Under the pieces are notes generated by a model. The model did no database searches and was not told where the DNA came from. It saw only the letters and a list, made by a program, of their open reading frames with translations. The position numbers and the translations under genes are program-made. Below, piece after piece: positions 1 to 11,134 of a stretch of DNA of 64,000 bases (positions are counted from its first letter, which is position 1; each line of letters starts with the position of its first letter). Source of the stretch: Pieris napi (taxonomy: Eukaryota > Arthropoda > Insecta > Lepidoptera > Pieridae); the NCBI RefSeq assembly GCF_905475465.1, contig NC_062256.1:9123662-9187661 (forward strand). Direction: 5' to 3'.

Positions 1-8
1 TACCAATA

Positions 9-587
9 CAGGGCGTCCCAAAGTTATGGGAACTGAAGGGAAAGTACCTTAAATATCGTAGATAGGGTATTTTACTAAAAGAAGACTTTATGTTATTTTT
101 AAAAGTTCTTAATACTGCATTCAAATATTTTTTAAAAATTACTTGCCTCATCTGGGAATCGAACTGACTTAAATGTAAAAAAAAACACCCCTACTTTTAT
201 GATGCCAATCGAAAGAATGGCCAAAAACTAATAACTCTTCTTAAGTAACATAGTATTTTAAAAGAAAGGAACAGCGTGAATGTATCTTTTTAATCAAATT
301 AAAAACATTATCTATCGTATTCGGCCTAAAAAATCCCCTAAGAGTCTGTTACTTTAGAAAAGTTATTAGGTTTTGGCCATTCTTTCGATTGGCATCATAA
401 AAGTAAGGGTGTTTTTTTTTAATTTAAGCCGGTTCGATTTCCAGACGAGGCAAGTAGTTTTTAAAAAATCTTTGAATGCAGAATTACTAACTTTTATAAA
501 TAACATAAAGTCTTCTTTTAGTAAAATACCCTATCTGCGATATTTAAGGTACTTTCCCTTCATGTCTCATAACTTTGGGACGCCCTG
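9..587. mobile_element. foldback MITE with ~225-bp terminal inverted repeats
   Basis: The ends CAGGGCGTCCCAAAGTTATG and their inverse sit at 9 and 587, flanked by TA on both sides. The two arms (about 9-232 and 351-587) are reverse complements with few differences, separated by about 120 unique bases. No transposase is present. TA duplication fits a Tc1/mariner-type mover. Confidence 0.85.
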
Positions 588-689
588 TATTATATATATT
601 TTTGTTAAAAATATTTTTCCTTTACCTCTCTCTGCTGGTACGATAAGGCTGTAAATATACTTTACAGCCTTATGGTAGTATACTCAGAT

Positions 690-1500
690 ATGTACAGTTA
701 TTAATGACCTTAAGGGACACCTCAAACGTCGTCGAAGTTTTTATCAGCTGTAAAGAATAATCTGGAGTAAAATGTACGGCATCTGGTTTTTTTTGTTTAT
801 TTATATTTGTTACATATAAAATAACAATAATCTTTGAAAATATTACTCCCCATATTTCTCTAGGAGCATTTGAAAAGTCATCTAAATTTCGGAAATTTCA
901 TATATTTTTTATCCTAATATTTTTATTTGTTACCATTTATAATGAACGGCTATAATGTACAACGGTAATATTTAGTAACATTATGTAAAAAAACAAGTTG
1001 CCGTACATTATTCTCTGATCTTACAGCAGTAAGAACTTGGTAAATCCTGAAATTTCGATAAATATTTAATTACACAAATATTAACTATAATATTTGGACG
1101 GCATAATTATAAAACATTATTGTCCGTGTTAAATAATATTTTGAACATGTTGCCGTACATTTTACAATGACCTTAGGGTATATGGGTGTAGGGGTAGGGT
1201 TCCGACCCTTGGCTTTCGACCGCTCCGCTGGAAATATGTACGGCGTTTACGGGTAAAGTATCTGTATATGTGTCCAAAAGGAATCACACAAATGCCGTAC
1301 AGTAATAAATGACCTATATTGCTTCTGCAACTGTCGTCGAATTAAAAATTTGCACCGACTTCCGGCACCATCACTTTTGTACGGCACTAGGTTTTTCGAC
1401 ATTTATTTTTAATCATCTATACACTTATAACAAAGCCGTACAGTAATAATTAGTCGAAATTCCCCCATTGTACATGAGAAAGTCCATTGACTCACGTACT
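690..1500. repeat. cluster of GTACGGC / GCCGTAC motifs
   Basis: Seven copies of GTACGGC or its complement occur at 774, 1000, 1152, 1238, 1294, 1379 and 1435. Around 685 and 1297 the sequence GTACAGTWATWAATGACC recurs with a similar GTCGTCGAA stretch downstream. They look like ends of short inverted-repeat elements nested or repeated in tandem. Confidence 0.5.
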
Positions 1501-2086
1501 CACATGTACCGCTCAGAAATGACGGCATAGTGCTCAGAGCTATTTTCAGATATAGTAACAGCCTTTTAAGCGTAATTCAGATTGGGTCATTTCACAGGTA
1601 TTTTTTGTTCATGGGCTTGTGGTCTATTATAAATTAATGTGGTTAAATTGTTATTACCGATTGTATTCGCAAAGTAAATTTTCTTCTAAACTTAATCTTT
1701 TCTACCGAAATACCCTTTCTAAATTGATTCGGTGCATCACGAAGCTTTTCATTAGCCGCATGATTTGACAAGAACAGAGTGATCACGCCGAGTTCATTAA
1801 AAACAAATTATGTCCTTACCTCTTCGTTGAACAACACAATTTGCGAAGGACAGAGATCGGCTTTCAGGCATTCATTTTGTAAATTTTCCTTGAATATTAA
1901 AATTGATATTGCATTGTTCGTTGCAGGTTCGCTATGTAATAATATACATTTTCCGGGATTTGGTACGCGCTTTGCCGATATTTTAAATATAATTTAAAGA
2001 AGTCAATGTTATAAGTTTGGGCTCTATATTAATTGATTGTACCAACATACATACATTGGTTTATAGCCATTAATCTATATACAATA
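1500..2086. other. no recognisable feature
   Basis: AT-rich DNA without a convincing coding region or a repeat shared with the rest of the window. Confidence 0.5.
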
Positions 2087-2296
2087 CTAGTAGACCGGCC
2101 AAGCGTTGCTGTGGCTAAGGTTTTTGTTATATTACATAGAAGTATACTATGCAAGGGAAACGGTAGGAGAACACCATGCTTTATTGGTGGTTATTCCATT
2201 AAATGGTAGCTTATATGAAACGTTGGTACTTTCAACACAGCGCCATCTGTTAGAATTGTGACTATCATATAATAAACAAATATTTTGCAATAAAAT
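2087..2296 (-). mobile_element. Helitron, 3' part only
   Basis: The minus-strand end GCAACGCTTGGCCGG... CTAG (CTAG at 2087-2090, host T next) is the 3' terminus of the same family as 51509-51884. The match runs to the TTTTATTGCAAAATATTTG stretch and then stops, so the 5' part is missing. Confidence 0.75.
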
Positions 2297-2408
2297 ACAC
2301 ATTTAAACATAAACATAAAACACAGTTAACAATGATTACCTTCAATTATCATTGACTTGTAAAAGTATGGAGTCGATTTCTAAATAAGTGCGTGGATCAA
2401 GAAAACAG

Positions 2409-2535
2409 CGTACCTACCAATTCTTAAAAGGTGGGCACTTGCGAGCTTTCTAGCAGTGTTGGTTGGCTGGTATCCATGAGTCCCCATGAGCGGTGGTAAC
2501 AATTAGATGAGCCTCATGCCCATTTGCCCTCTGTA
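2409..2535 (+). mobile_element. decayed LINE 3' tail (jockey/CR1-like family)
   Basis: It resembles the tail at 35270-35400: a lysine-rich end, GGCACTTGCGAG, CCATGAG..., GATGAGCCTCATGCCC and a final A-run. Confidence 0.6.
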
Positions 2536-2679
2536 CTATAAAAAAATGGATTTAACATCAGCGCGCGTAGTTTTTAGTAGGTTATTTGCTTTTGATTATA
2601 AAATTATTACAGTTACCAAGTTGTACAAAACAAGCCACATTTTAATTTTTTTCAGTCGGTGATAAATAGTTTTGCGCTA

Positions 2680-3050
2680 TGGTATCCTTTTATTATTTAT
2701 TATTATATTTATTCTAAAAATTGTTACGCCATGGCTATAAGAATATTTAATCACCTTCCTAGAAGTTATAGATCGCTGTCGTGTAATGTTTTTAAGGGGA
2801 AGGTGATTAGGTTTTTAAAGTCAAGGTGCTTTTATAGATTGGGCGAATATTTGGCCTATAAGTTTGACAACAATTAATTATAAACAGCTTGACTTATTAT
2901 TATGATTGATGTTCTTATTATATGACTTAATGAAAATTAATGTGTCATTTGCATGCCTATTTTTGTGTGGCTGAATGTGTGGATTTTTATAATTGATCGT
3001 TATAAATGTACCACTTTCTCGCAAATACGTGATTTATTATTATTATATAA
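2680..3050 (+). mobile_element. LINE remnant: ORF2 C-terminus and 3' UTR
   Basis: The open frame 2701-2877 reads AMAIRIFNHLPRSYRSL and then FKGKVIRFLKSRCFYRLGEY, the usual end of a reverse transcriptase ORF in CR1-like LINEs. The 3' UTR (TTTGCATGCCTATTTTTG, then a T/A-rich tail) recurs at 19133-19345 and 41490-41690. A copy of the coding end also occurs at 5480-5640. Confidence 0.75.
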
Positions 3051-3059
3051 GAGAAAGAG

Positions 3060-3596
3060 AGAAAAAACTTTAACAAACTCAGAGTTGTCCATGAAGCCCG
3101 ATTACTTATTGCATTAACTTAGGTAGAAATTCTTTACTGAATAAACCTATAAAGCGTTGCAGTCAGTAAATTAATCTAGCTTTTTATAAACGGAAAGTGC
3201 CACCGTAAGAAACTTCAATATTTTTACGCGCACCGGACCTGCAAACAGGAGGCGATTAAAAGGTTAATCGTTCACATAAAACATGCTAACAATAAAGAAC
3301 ATTTCACCATTCACGAGGCTCACCGAGTCAGACATCTCGCGTTATTATAGTCGTAAAGTTCGCCCTTTTCGTGCATAATGACATGACGAATTGCTTTCGC
3401 GATATTTTTGCTTCTTTATGTGACGAGGTCATTATCCACAGTTGGGTGAAAATCTAATTACGAATAAAAATAACGATTTATTCCACGTTGGAAAGTTTAT
3501 TCCGCAGCCTGTTATGTCATAAGCGTGTGTGAGCGACGAGCTGGTTTTTGTTGGGAAAAGTGTGAAAATTTTATATAAATTTCCGTCGCTGAGATA
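3060..3596. other. single-copy AT-rich DNA with GC-richer patches
   Basis: I see no repeat or gene before the small open frame at 3597. Stretches such as 3320-3440 and 3520-3600 have more CG-containing words than the surroundings and could be regulatory. Confidence 0.35.
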
Positions 3597-3755
3597 ATGG
3601 AGAGCGCGAATTTTGTAATAGAGAGCGTGTGGTTGGCAAGCCTCGGTGAAAAAGCACTAAAGTTGGGTTATTATGTGTTTGTAGGAATTGTCGTTGTTGA
3701 GATGGTTTATATTATTATAGCTGTGGAGTTTTGTAATGTGATATTATTTTGCTAA
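3597..3755 (+). CDS. small open frame with a predicted membrane segment (52 residues, hypothetical)
   Basis: ATG at 3597 opens 52 codons ending in TAA at 3753-3755. The product starts MESANFVIESVWLASLGEKA and has one long hydrophobic stretch at residues 26-51. A TATATAA box lies about 25 bases upstream and the surrounding 3230-3760 appears single-copy. It has no family I recognise. In AT-rich DNA a frame of this length is quite possible by chance. Confidence 0.15.
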   Translation: MESANFVIESVWLASLGEKALKLGYYVFVGIVVVEMVYIIIAVEFCNVILFC

Positions 3756-3879
3756 TTCACAGTAGCTGTTTATTGCCAAAGAAAATATTGCAAGGATAGT
3801 TTTAAAGTTAAAATATAGGTATTATTAGAGGAACTGGAAATAAGAGGTATCTAACGCTTATTTATTTACCTTTCGTTGT

Positions 3880-3990
3880 CTTACATATAAAAAACAGATT
3901 ACATAAGTTTTTAGGCAATAGCCGGCCTTATCGCTAACAAGCGATTTCTTCCAGGCAACCCTCGTATGGAAAATAAATAAAGAAACACCA
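3880..3990 (-). mobile_element. LINE 3' UTR fragment
   Basis: The minus strand reads TTGCCTGGAAGAAATCGCTT, then a short hairpin and GATAAGGCCGGC. This 3' UTR motif also appears at 28285-28345 (-), 51300-51365 (-) and 57395-57445 (+). Confidence 0.6.
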
Positions 3991-4434
3991 ACTGATGTGA
4001 ACTACAAGAAAAATAATTTATTCACAAAATAATTTACAAAAGACATAAAATGACATGACACAGTAAAAATACTCCTAATGTTATATGTAAATGAAATCGC
4101 TTGCATCAATGTCTTTGCTTGCTTTGAATCTTTTTCATTTCGAGGAATTAGGCCTAAGTAAACGTCAATCAACGAAACATGCCTACTGTCATATTTATAT
4201 ACATATATAAAACTTCTTCAAAACAACTATTTTAATATAATATCTAATTAAAAATGATCTAACAAAAATTCTTGTAAAAATACTAATGAGAAGCCAACAC
4301 TCGCGCCTTTTCATAAATAAAACTTCAGTTTTGACACATTACAGATAATTAATAATCTAAAGAATTTAATCAATTTCAAATTATATAAGTAACACAATGT
4401 AATGAACGTCAAAAGAGAAATATTTATGAAATGC

Positions 4435-4535
4435 TACTAATTTTACATTTACTGCCAGCTCTCAAATCTAGGGCGTAGAACGAAAGAGAAGAACTGGCAA
4501 TACACTCTCCGCCACTCTTTTTAACCGCAAAGCTT
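4435..4535 (-). mobile_element. LINE 3' UTR fragment (GGCGGAGAGT type)
   Basis: On the minus strand AAAAGAGTGGCGGAGAGTGT, then TTGCCAGTTCTTCTCTTTCG and GAGAGCTGGCAGTAAATG. The same sequence is at 44205-44285 (+), 60345-60425 (+) and partly 20135-20195 (+). Confidence 0.7.
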
Positions 4536-4679
4536 TTTTTACACAACGTTTGTAAAGCTGCAAGCATTACACATGACATCTTAAGTAATAAATAATAATA
4601 AAATAAAAACAAAGTATTGTCATCTAAGAAATATATATATATAAATCTTATGTGCGTGTAATTAAATTTCTGAAACATC

Positions 4680-5455
4680 TGGACCTATTTTAGTATTTTG
4701 TGAGTTCTACTTGAACACATTATCGGTTTAAAATGGTTTAAATTTACACTTAGATTTTTATTTGTGTACAGGACAACGACATGTATTAAAATAAGTTTAG
4801 CAGAATAATAAGTTCTCGTTTGTGTAATGTTTAACTTCAGTTTTTGGTTTTTTTTTTATGTAATTTTCTGTTTCATATAATATTTTGTTTATCGATGTTA
4901 TCAGCTTTAGCTTTGTATATTGTCTATAAAAAGTATTTGCTTTTAGCTGTAAAATTGTAAATAAATAAAATTTAGATTAGGAATTACAGCGCCATATTTT
5001 TATTGACCTATTAAAATCAATTTGAGTAAAAAACCAGTTATAGACAAAAGTTTCAGTAAAGATATACGACTCAAGTTTTCAAATTTTCAAATGGCACCTT
5101 CAAAAAGTTTTTCTCTTTCAATTCATAATTTTCCTCTAAAACTTAAATGCTAGTTAAGTGCTTGAAATAGTGCGCCGCCGATTCCATTGGATTTTTATTA
5201 TTGCGAAGTTCAATCACGAACTTTTACTGATGTATTAAAAAAGGGCTATTTGAATTCACTAATGGGTTAAGAGCATGAAAAATATTGATTGCTTTCTGCC
5301 ATATAGCTATCGAACCGTGAAACGATGACACTTAAATATCACTCAACATTTTTCTATTTACACTTCTGTAGAAAACACTGATTAAAAATCTAAAATTATC
5401 CAAAATATTAGTAGTATCTACCGAGGGATTCAACACGGCTGTAGTTACATGTTGC
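4680..5455. other. no recognisable feature
   Basis: AT-rich DNA. A run of T lies at 4849-4857. I see no supported coding region. Confidence 0.45.
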
Positions 5456-5479
5456 ACCACGTTGTATTTAAAAAAATCT

Positions 5480-5640
5480 TACGCCATGGCTATCAAACTA
5501 TTTATTCACCGTCCTAGAAGTTATAGATCACTGCCGTGTAATGCTTTCAACGGTAAGGTGATTTAATTTTTAATCTATCTTAATCTATCTATAAATATAG
5601 TGGGGAGAATATTTAGATCATTAGTTTTGACAGCTATTTT
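5480..5640 (+). mobile_element. LINE remnant (same family as 2680-3050)
   Basis: It holds TACGCCATGGCTATCAAACT and CCTAGAAGTTATAGATCACT, near matches to 2725-2790. It is truncated before the 3' UTR. Confidence 0.65.
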
Positions 5641-5920
5641 AAATATCTTAACTCGGGTTTTGATTCCTTACTCTTCATCGAAAGCCTTTCGCTTCTAAAT
5701 GGATGTATAAGATCTGTAATAAATGTTTTATTATAATTATATAGGCAGTAAAATTTGGTTAATAAAGAAGCAGGAACGATTTTATGAAATAAAATGTAAT
5801 CAACGATTTAAGTTTGCTACGCGAGACTCCGGTTTCTAAAAACAATAAAAAAACGTTAAGCAATCGCTCATTTTCTATTTTTTGTGTATAAGTATTTTAG
5901 ATTATATAAATAAATACTTA

Positions 5921-6160
5921 GGGTATGTTTCACAATGTATGGATAAAGTACCAAATAACTATGCAACACATAAATTATTTGGAAGATAAATTGTGCTATT
6001 TGACACTTCATCGGACTCATAACGTATGATGGAGTTTATGTGACGATTAGCGCTATCTGACAGTCGTGAAACGCAACAATAGTGTTTATCCTACCAATAA
6101 GTAATAAATAGGTGATTTGGAACTTATGTAGAACTTATCCATACATTGTGAAACAGACCC
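5921..6160. mobile_element. MITE with TTA target duplication
   Basis: Inverted ends GGGTATGTTTCACAATGTAT and, at 6160, its near complement. TTA sits on each side (5918-5920 and 6161-6163). A 3-bp TTA duplication fits PIF/Harbinger. It is 240 bases and non-coding. Confidence 0.8.
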
Positions 6161-6164
6161 TTAG

Positions 6165-6930
6165 TATAACAGACCTTTATACAACTAATAAGTATCGCAG
6201 TACAGCGAGGAAATTGCAGCACTAAAGATATACTCCCACAAGGACTAGAGATTTTATGTTTTCTATTTATCCATTTTAATATATTGATGAAGATAGTAAA
6301 TAATGTAATCGCAATATGTATACACAATCAATCATATAAGTTGCAAGCATTGATTATATTTTTATTTTTCAAATAATAACAAGAATCAACTAAGCTGTCA
6401 AAATTTCACAAAAACAAAAAACTATCTAAAAACAATTGACTGAATATTAAATTAAATTAACTCGGCTTACGAATAAAATTTAATATGTAACCTTTTTAAA
6501 TTGGAGATTCTGTAACCAGCATTTACAGATTTAATTATCTATGGATTGGCGCGCAATTCGAAATTCATATAATTTTATTTTAGTCAATTGTTTTTTTGTG
6601 AAATTGTGATAGCTTAGTTTAAAAACCCGTACTTAATAGCCAGTTACATTGGTGATAAAACAGTCTCACGATATTTAATGCCGCAATGAAAGGGTGTCTT
6701 CAATAATTTCATAAAAATAAACGAGCAAATCCTCGTCACCGGAGTGCGAGATCGTGCCTTGAATAAATTTCTTCAAAGGATCGTTTTCAATTTCATGGCT
6801 CAATCTTCGGGATCTCACTGTGAATATGTAAAGGGACATTTGTCAACACAATGTAATGAGCCTACTTAAGGCTTGTTTCTACTCATGGCTTTACGTGCTT
6901 TATAATTTATCTGGGCATATCATGAGGTCG
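6165..6930. other. no recognisable feature
   Basis: AT-rich DNA. A loose inverted similarity (GTTTTTAGATAGT near 6420 and ACAATTGAC/GTCAATTGT words near 6433 and 6585) suggests an old MITE, but not firmly. Confidence 0.35.
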
Positions 6931-6934
6931 AAAC

Positions 6935-7160
6935 AAGAAAAATGGAACTCGTCGTAGAATGGTATCCCAGAGATGGAAGAAGGAAAAGAGGAAGGATCTG
7001 CCAGAAGGATGGAGAAGATCAGATCGTGAAAGTGACGAGTGGAAACAACAGGGACCTATGTCGGAAGACAACGAAATATATGCTTAGAATGACGTAAATG
7101 TATGTATTTGGTTCGTGAATAAAGACGAAAAGACTAATAAAGAATAAAAAAAAAATATAT
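6935..7160 (+). mobile_element. LINE ORF2 C-terminal fragment
   Basis: In one frame it reads WYPRDGRRKRGRICQKDGED, the WxPRDGxRKRGRP motif near the end of endonuclease/reverse transcriptase LINEs. It ends in a run of A at 7146-7157. Confidence 0.6.
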
Positions 7161-8780
7161 TAATAAATGTTCTCCGTCTCTTTTCATCATGAATATACCA
7201 TGTGTATCCATATGACTTGTTATAGTCTAGCTAGCTTTCCTATTTTCCCATCATACAAAATATAATAATATATTGTATGTTTGGTACATCTTTTTCTCTA
7301 TAGGATTGTATTGACACTCAACCTCGGGCTTATCATTTATCACGCTGTTCTCAATAAAAAAGGCAAGTTAGAAATGCAGTTCAGATTGCATATTAATGCA
7401 GTAACCATTAATATAAGTTATTTGTTAATTTCGACATTTATTACCCTTTCAGTGAAAGATTCATCAAACGACACGTTTCGTTGGAAACTTTCGTTTGGAA
7501 TCTTAATTACCGCCAACGGCTGAATACAATATGAACGGTTTCATCGCTAGTTAACTCTACCTGCCTTTGAAATTAATTGGTGCTCTAATTATTCCATTTT
7601 AAATTAAGATTATCTCCTTTTGCGCTCCTACGAAGTGTTCCCTTTAATCTGTTTCCAGTATTGGCTATCAAGATCTTTCAATAACTGGCTGAAAAGAATG
7701 ACGAGCTGTCAACTAACATTTTTCTCGCCAAAACATCTAAGGAGTTTTGTTTTTACAATTAAGCACAGTTTGGCATTACGAAATCCAAAAACAAGATTAA
7801 TTAATTAATCTTATTGGCATAGATTAAAAATGTGTTGTACATTGTAATGTATTCTGTTTTGAACAACAGAAATAAGCCTTTACATTGTTAATAACAAACA
7901 TTAACGAGGTCAGGGAATAGAGCCTATGGCTTGAGACCTTTCCATAAATGAGGTTTTATCCTCAATTATAATATACATTATACAATAGCAATTTCGTTTA
8001 ATTCACTAGACAATACGTACCGAATTCATAAATAAAAAAGAAATGTTATACCATTTCGATTATTTATTAAATTAGCAATACATTTTAAATATACATAAGT
8101 ATATACGACGATTTAATACTAAAGTATAAATAGAATAATAATTAAAAAGTAAGTAATTAGTATTTTACCGAAATCTAAACTCAACGCAATAGTATAAAAC
8201 TTAATTCAGTGACTACAGTGATGATATCTGTGAAGGAACTGGCTAGTTCAATTCGCAAATTTAAAAAGTAAACTGAGTTTAAATAAAAAGATTCAAAACT
8301 GTGACAAAGCGTATTCCCTTTGAAGCAGCAATAACGTTTGTTCAACAAATGTAAAGGTGAAACTATTGCAGGGTTACTCGCGGGACCAGCCGTTGTCACA
8401 AGAGCAATCGTTTTCGCACGATTATGTATGTAGTGAAAGGCAAATAATTGCATTTTCTTCCTTTAGTAAAAATTTAAATTTATTGAAATGTCTCTACAAT
8501 GAAAATGAGAAATTGGAAATATATAATTACAAACCAAGTGCAACGTTAGCTGTAACTTTGAGTGGGATATAATGTATTACAATATATATATAATATATAT
8601 GTATATATAACATCGCAATGGTGTTTAAAAGGTACTGATAATGTAACATAATATTTACTAGATAATAATAGTGTAATTTAAAATAATTTCTAGATGTGTT
8701 ATATTAAAACGAAAAACATATAATATAATAATAAAATAATATACATTGAAATAAATAACTAAACTTAACATAAACTAAAA
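7160..8780. other. AT-rich DNA without a supported gene
   Basis: Small open frames here (7281-7523, 7620-7808, 8181-8453) show no family and no repeat relation. 7430-7560 has somewhat higher complexity. TA-rich microsatellite at 8581-8612. Confidence 0.4.
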
Positions 8781-8785
8781 TATAT

Positions 8786-8895
8786 TATTAAAAGGAGTCC
8801 CTTTAGGCAAGGTTCCGAAGATACTGGCAGCGTTCTCCCTTTGAATCGCTAGACTAATTCTTTGTCCGAGGTAGCTGCCAGATGGCAATTGATAT
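8786..8895 (-). mobile_element. LINE 3' fragment (SYLGQRISLAIQR type)
   Basis: The minus strand reads GGCAGCTACCTCGGACAAAG, then ATTCAAAGGGAGAACGCTG and CTTTAGG. It matches 36876-36965 on the plus strand, which encodes the SYLGQRISLAIQR end common in insect LINEs. Confidence 0.7.
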
Positions 8896-8964
8896 GTCAT
8901 AGTGGATTTTTTATTCGTGTATCAATATGAATATTAATATGATAAACTCTGTTGTAGCAATTTT

Positions 8965-9075
8965 TTATAGGCTAACGGAATTCACCTGATGTTAAGTGAT
9001 AGCACCGCCCATGGTCAAAAGGCTCGCAAGTGCGTTGCAGGCCTTTTAAGAATTGGTACGCTCTTTTCTTGAAGG
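8965..9075 (-). mobile_element. LINE 3' tail (jockey/CR1-like family)
   Basis: On the minus strand: AAGAAAAGAGCGTACCAATT, GGCCTGCAACGCACTTGCGAG, a CATGGGCGGTG stretch and CACTTAACATCAGGTGAAT, as in the longer copy at 34960-35410. Confidence 0.75.
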
Positions 9076-9224
9076 AGGCTAAGTGTATGTGTCCTAAGCG
9101 TTTTAATTTTTGGCTCTTTGATGTAAACATATTTTTTTGCATTAAAATTAATAATACATTATCTTTGAAGTGTATGTATAGTTTGGTATACAGTACGTTT
9201 AAGCTTTTTAACAAATTAAAGGCT

Positions 9225-9332
9225 GGCAACTGACTGGCGAACCCTCTGCGATTTGAATCCACAGGCGACGGTTTGTTTTATCACTTAACTTCAAGTAAGT
9301 CTCTTGCCATTTTCCCCCTGTTCTATAAAAAA
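9225..9332 (+). mobile_element. decayed LINE 3' tail
   Basis: GGCTGGCAACTGACTGGCG, a TCACTTAACTTCA stretch and CCCCCTGTTCTATAAAAAAA identify another copy of the same tail in the opposite orientation to 8965-9075. Confidence 0.65.
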
Positions 9333-9484
9333 AACACGTAAACCAATGTTACGCTTGCGCATATACACATATATAAAACTGCAATCAAAAACAATCTCTG
9401 ACGAAGACGAAAAACAATATTTACTATGACGTACGATTCGGCTAATCTGTGACCGTTTTGTGTCACGTGAGTAAAAATGTTTTA

Positions 9485-9737
9485 GGGGGGCCTCATAGCC
9501 TAGCGGTCTTAATAAGTGGCAGCTAGGTGAGGGGTACCGGGTTCGATTCCCGGTTCGAGGGCAAGTTTTAATTTAATATAAATTTGTTTTCGGCCTTTGG
9601 GAGGGTTGTGCGGTACCGGGCGAGTGCCTAAAACCGTACATGGAGGACATGGTCGAATTTCTAAGGCAAAAAGCACGAATTATAAAAATCTCATACTTGA
9701 CGCTGGCTAATCCACAAACCGTGCCAGAGCCATAAAA
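9485..9737 (+). mobile_element. SINE-B, full-length tRNA-headed SINE
   Basis: A tRNA-like head has an A box (TAGCCTAGCGGTCTTA) and a B box (GGTTCGATTCCCGG), a body with GGTTGTGCGGTACCGG and an A-rich end. A 12-base target duplication, AAAAATGTTTTA, flanks it at 9473-9484 and 9738-9749. It is therefore a complete LINE-mobilised insertion. Confidence 0.9.
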
Positions 9738-9751
9738 AAAAATGTTTTATA

Positions 9752-9928
9752 CAGCCTTGCGATTCTGTAACTCACTTTTCGAACTCACACAGCGGTTTTC
9801 ACATCGGCGATCGCTCTCATATCAGTCGTGAAGCAGTCATTTTATGATTTGGCGTTCTGAAAAGGTAGGAGGTTGTAGTTTATTGTTTATTGTGAGTTCG
9901 AAAAGTGAGTTACAGAATCGCAGGGCTG
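9752..9928. mobile_element. foldback MITE, CAGCCCTGCG family, copy 1
   Basis: The ends read CAGCCTTGCGATTCTGTAAC and its complement. The left arm continues through ACACAGCGGTTTTC, but the right arm is shortened. It lies between two SINE-B copies. Related copies are at 49397, 49866 and 63847. Confidence 0.88.
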
Positions 9929-9942
9929 ATAACTGTCAAATA

Positions 9943-10194
9943 GGGGGCCTCATAGCCTAGCGGTCTTATTAGGTGGCAGCTAGGTGAGGGGTACCGGGTT
10001 CGATTCCCGGTTCGAGGGCAAGTTTTAATTTAATTTAAATTTGTTCTCGGCCTTTGGGAGGGTTGTGCGGTACCGGGCGAGTGCCTAAAACCGTACATGA
10101 TCGAATTTTTAAGGCAAAAAGCACGAATGATAAAAATCTCATACTTGACGCTGGCTAATGCACAAACCGTGCCAGAGCCATAAAAAAAAAAAAA
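9943..10194 (+). mobile_element. SINE-B, full-length, second copy
   Basis: Nearly identical to 9485-9737, with a deletion of about 11 bases after CCGTACATG. A perfect 12-base target duplication, AACTGTCAAATA, flanks it at 9931-9942 and 10195-10206. It ends in a run of A. Confidence 0.92.
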
Positions 10195-10206
10195 AACTGT
10201 CAAATA

Positions 10207-11130
10207 ACACTTTATTCATACTGTCAAATAGCCTCTAACAGTGACAACATAAAGTGACCAATGTAAGATCGTTGATTTAAGAAATAGGCTCTATATCAGT
10301 GGGTCGTTTTTGATGAGGCCTTGTTCGTGGGTGGGGTAAGATTGCGACCCTTCTGATTACACAACGGCTTTCATCCCTTGTGTAAGTCGCGCTCCGGAAA
10401 TCTTTTGTGATTCGACTTCGGTTATTGTGGTACGCCATACTAATATGAGGTGTAAGGTTGGATTCGTCAAACAGCGAGTTTCAATTATTTTACTCGTTGG
10501 GTAAATGTGTTTTTATAAAAATAAATAAAGATTATAAAAACTCTAACGTGTGTGATTTATAGTTAAAAACAAAACGATAATAATGTTTAATTAAAATTTC
10601 CATGTTTTACGAAATCTATGCGTTACTTTGTAGAAGTTAAGCCTTAAGGGTAGTTATATAAGTATATTATATAAATAAATAAATACAAAATTAAATGCCC
10701 AAAATGTTCCGGTTGAAGTGTTCTGAAGTGATTTGTTTATATTAAGGGTTGGGAAGGGAATCTAACGCATGACCTAAAAAGTCTAACTACTTTATTGACT
10801 TTAAGAAAATCAAACGGAGGGTTAAAAAAACCTTATATTAAGACTGGAATTAGCAGTTACCGTAGCAACGTATCGATGTGTCAAAACGTTTTGGTAAAAA
10901 AATAAAAAAAATCCAAGTAACCATATTATTTTTTTAAGAAAATAAATTACGCTAATTTTTTTACCATTTTTTATCTGTACTACGTTCTATTTCCTAATTA
11001 CTTTGCAACCCTTCTGGAGGTGAAGGCTACCTCCAGAGTTCCCAGGTATCTCTGTCAAGGGTGAGAAAACGCTATGGTAATATTTTCTTTATTGGAGCAA
11101 TTAATAATATATTAACATTTATTTATTTTC
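10207..11130. other. no supported gene
   Basis: 10260-10500 is a more complex, single-copy stretch. The remainder is AT-rich. ACTGTCAAATA, the target word of the neighbouring SINE, recurs at 10219. Confidence 0.4.
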
Positions 11131-11134
11131 CTTA

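Noticed and set aside
2680..2877. Small host gene with AMAIRIFNHLPRS product
   Set aside because: The same sequence with its 3' UTR occurs at several places and matches a LINE ORF2 end.
9485..9560. Possible tRNA gene
   Set aside because: The A and B boxes belong to the SINE-B head. The cloverleaf is not convincing, and the copy has a SINE body and target duplications. The same reasoning applies to the SINE-A and SINE-C heads.
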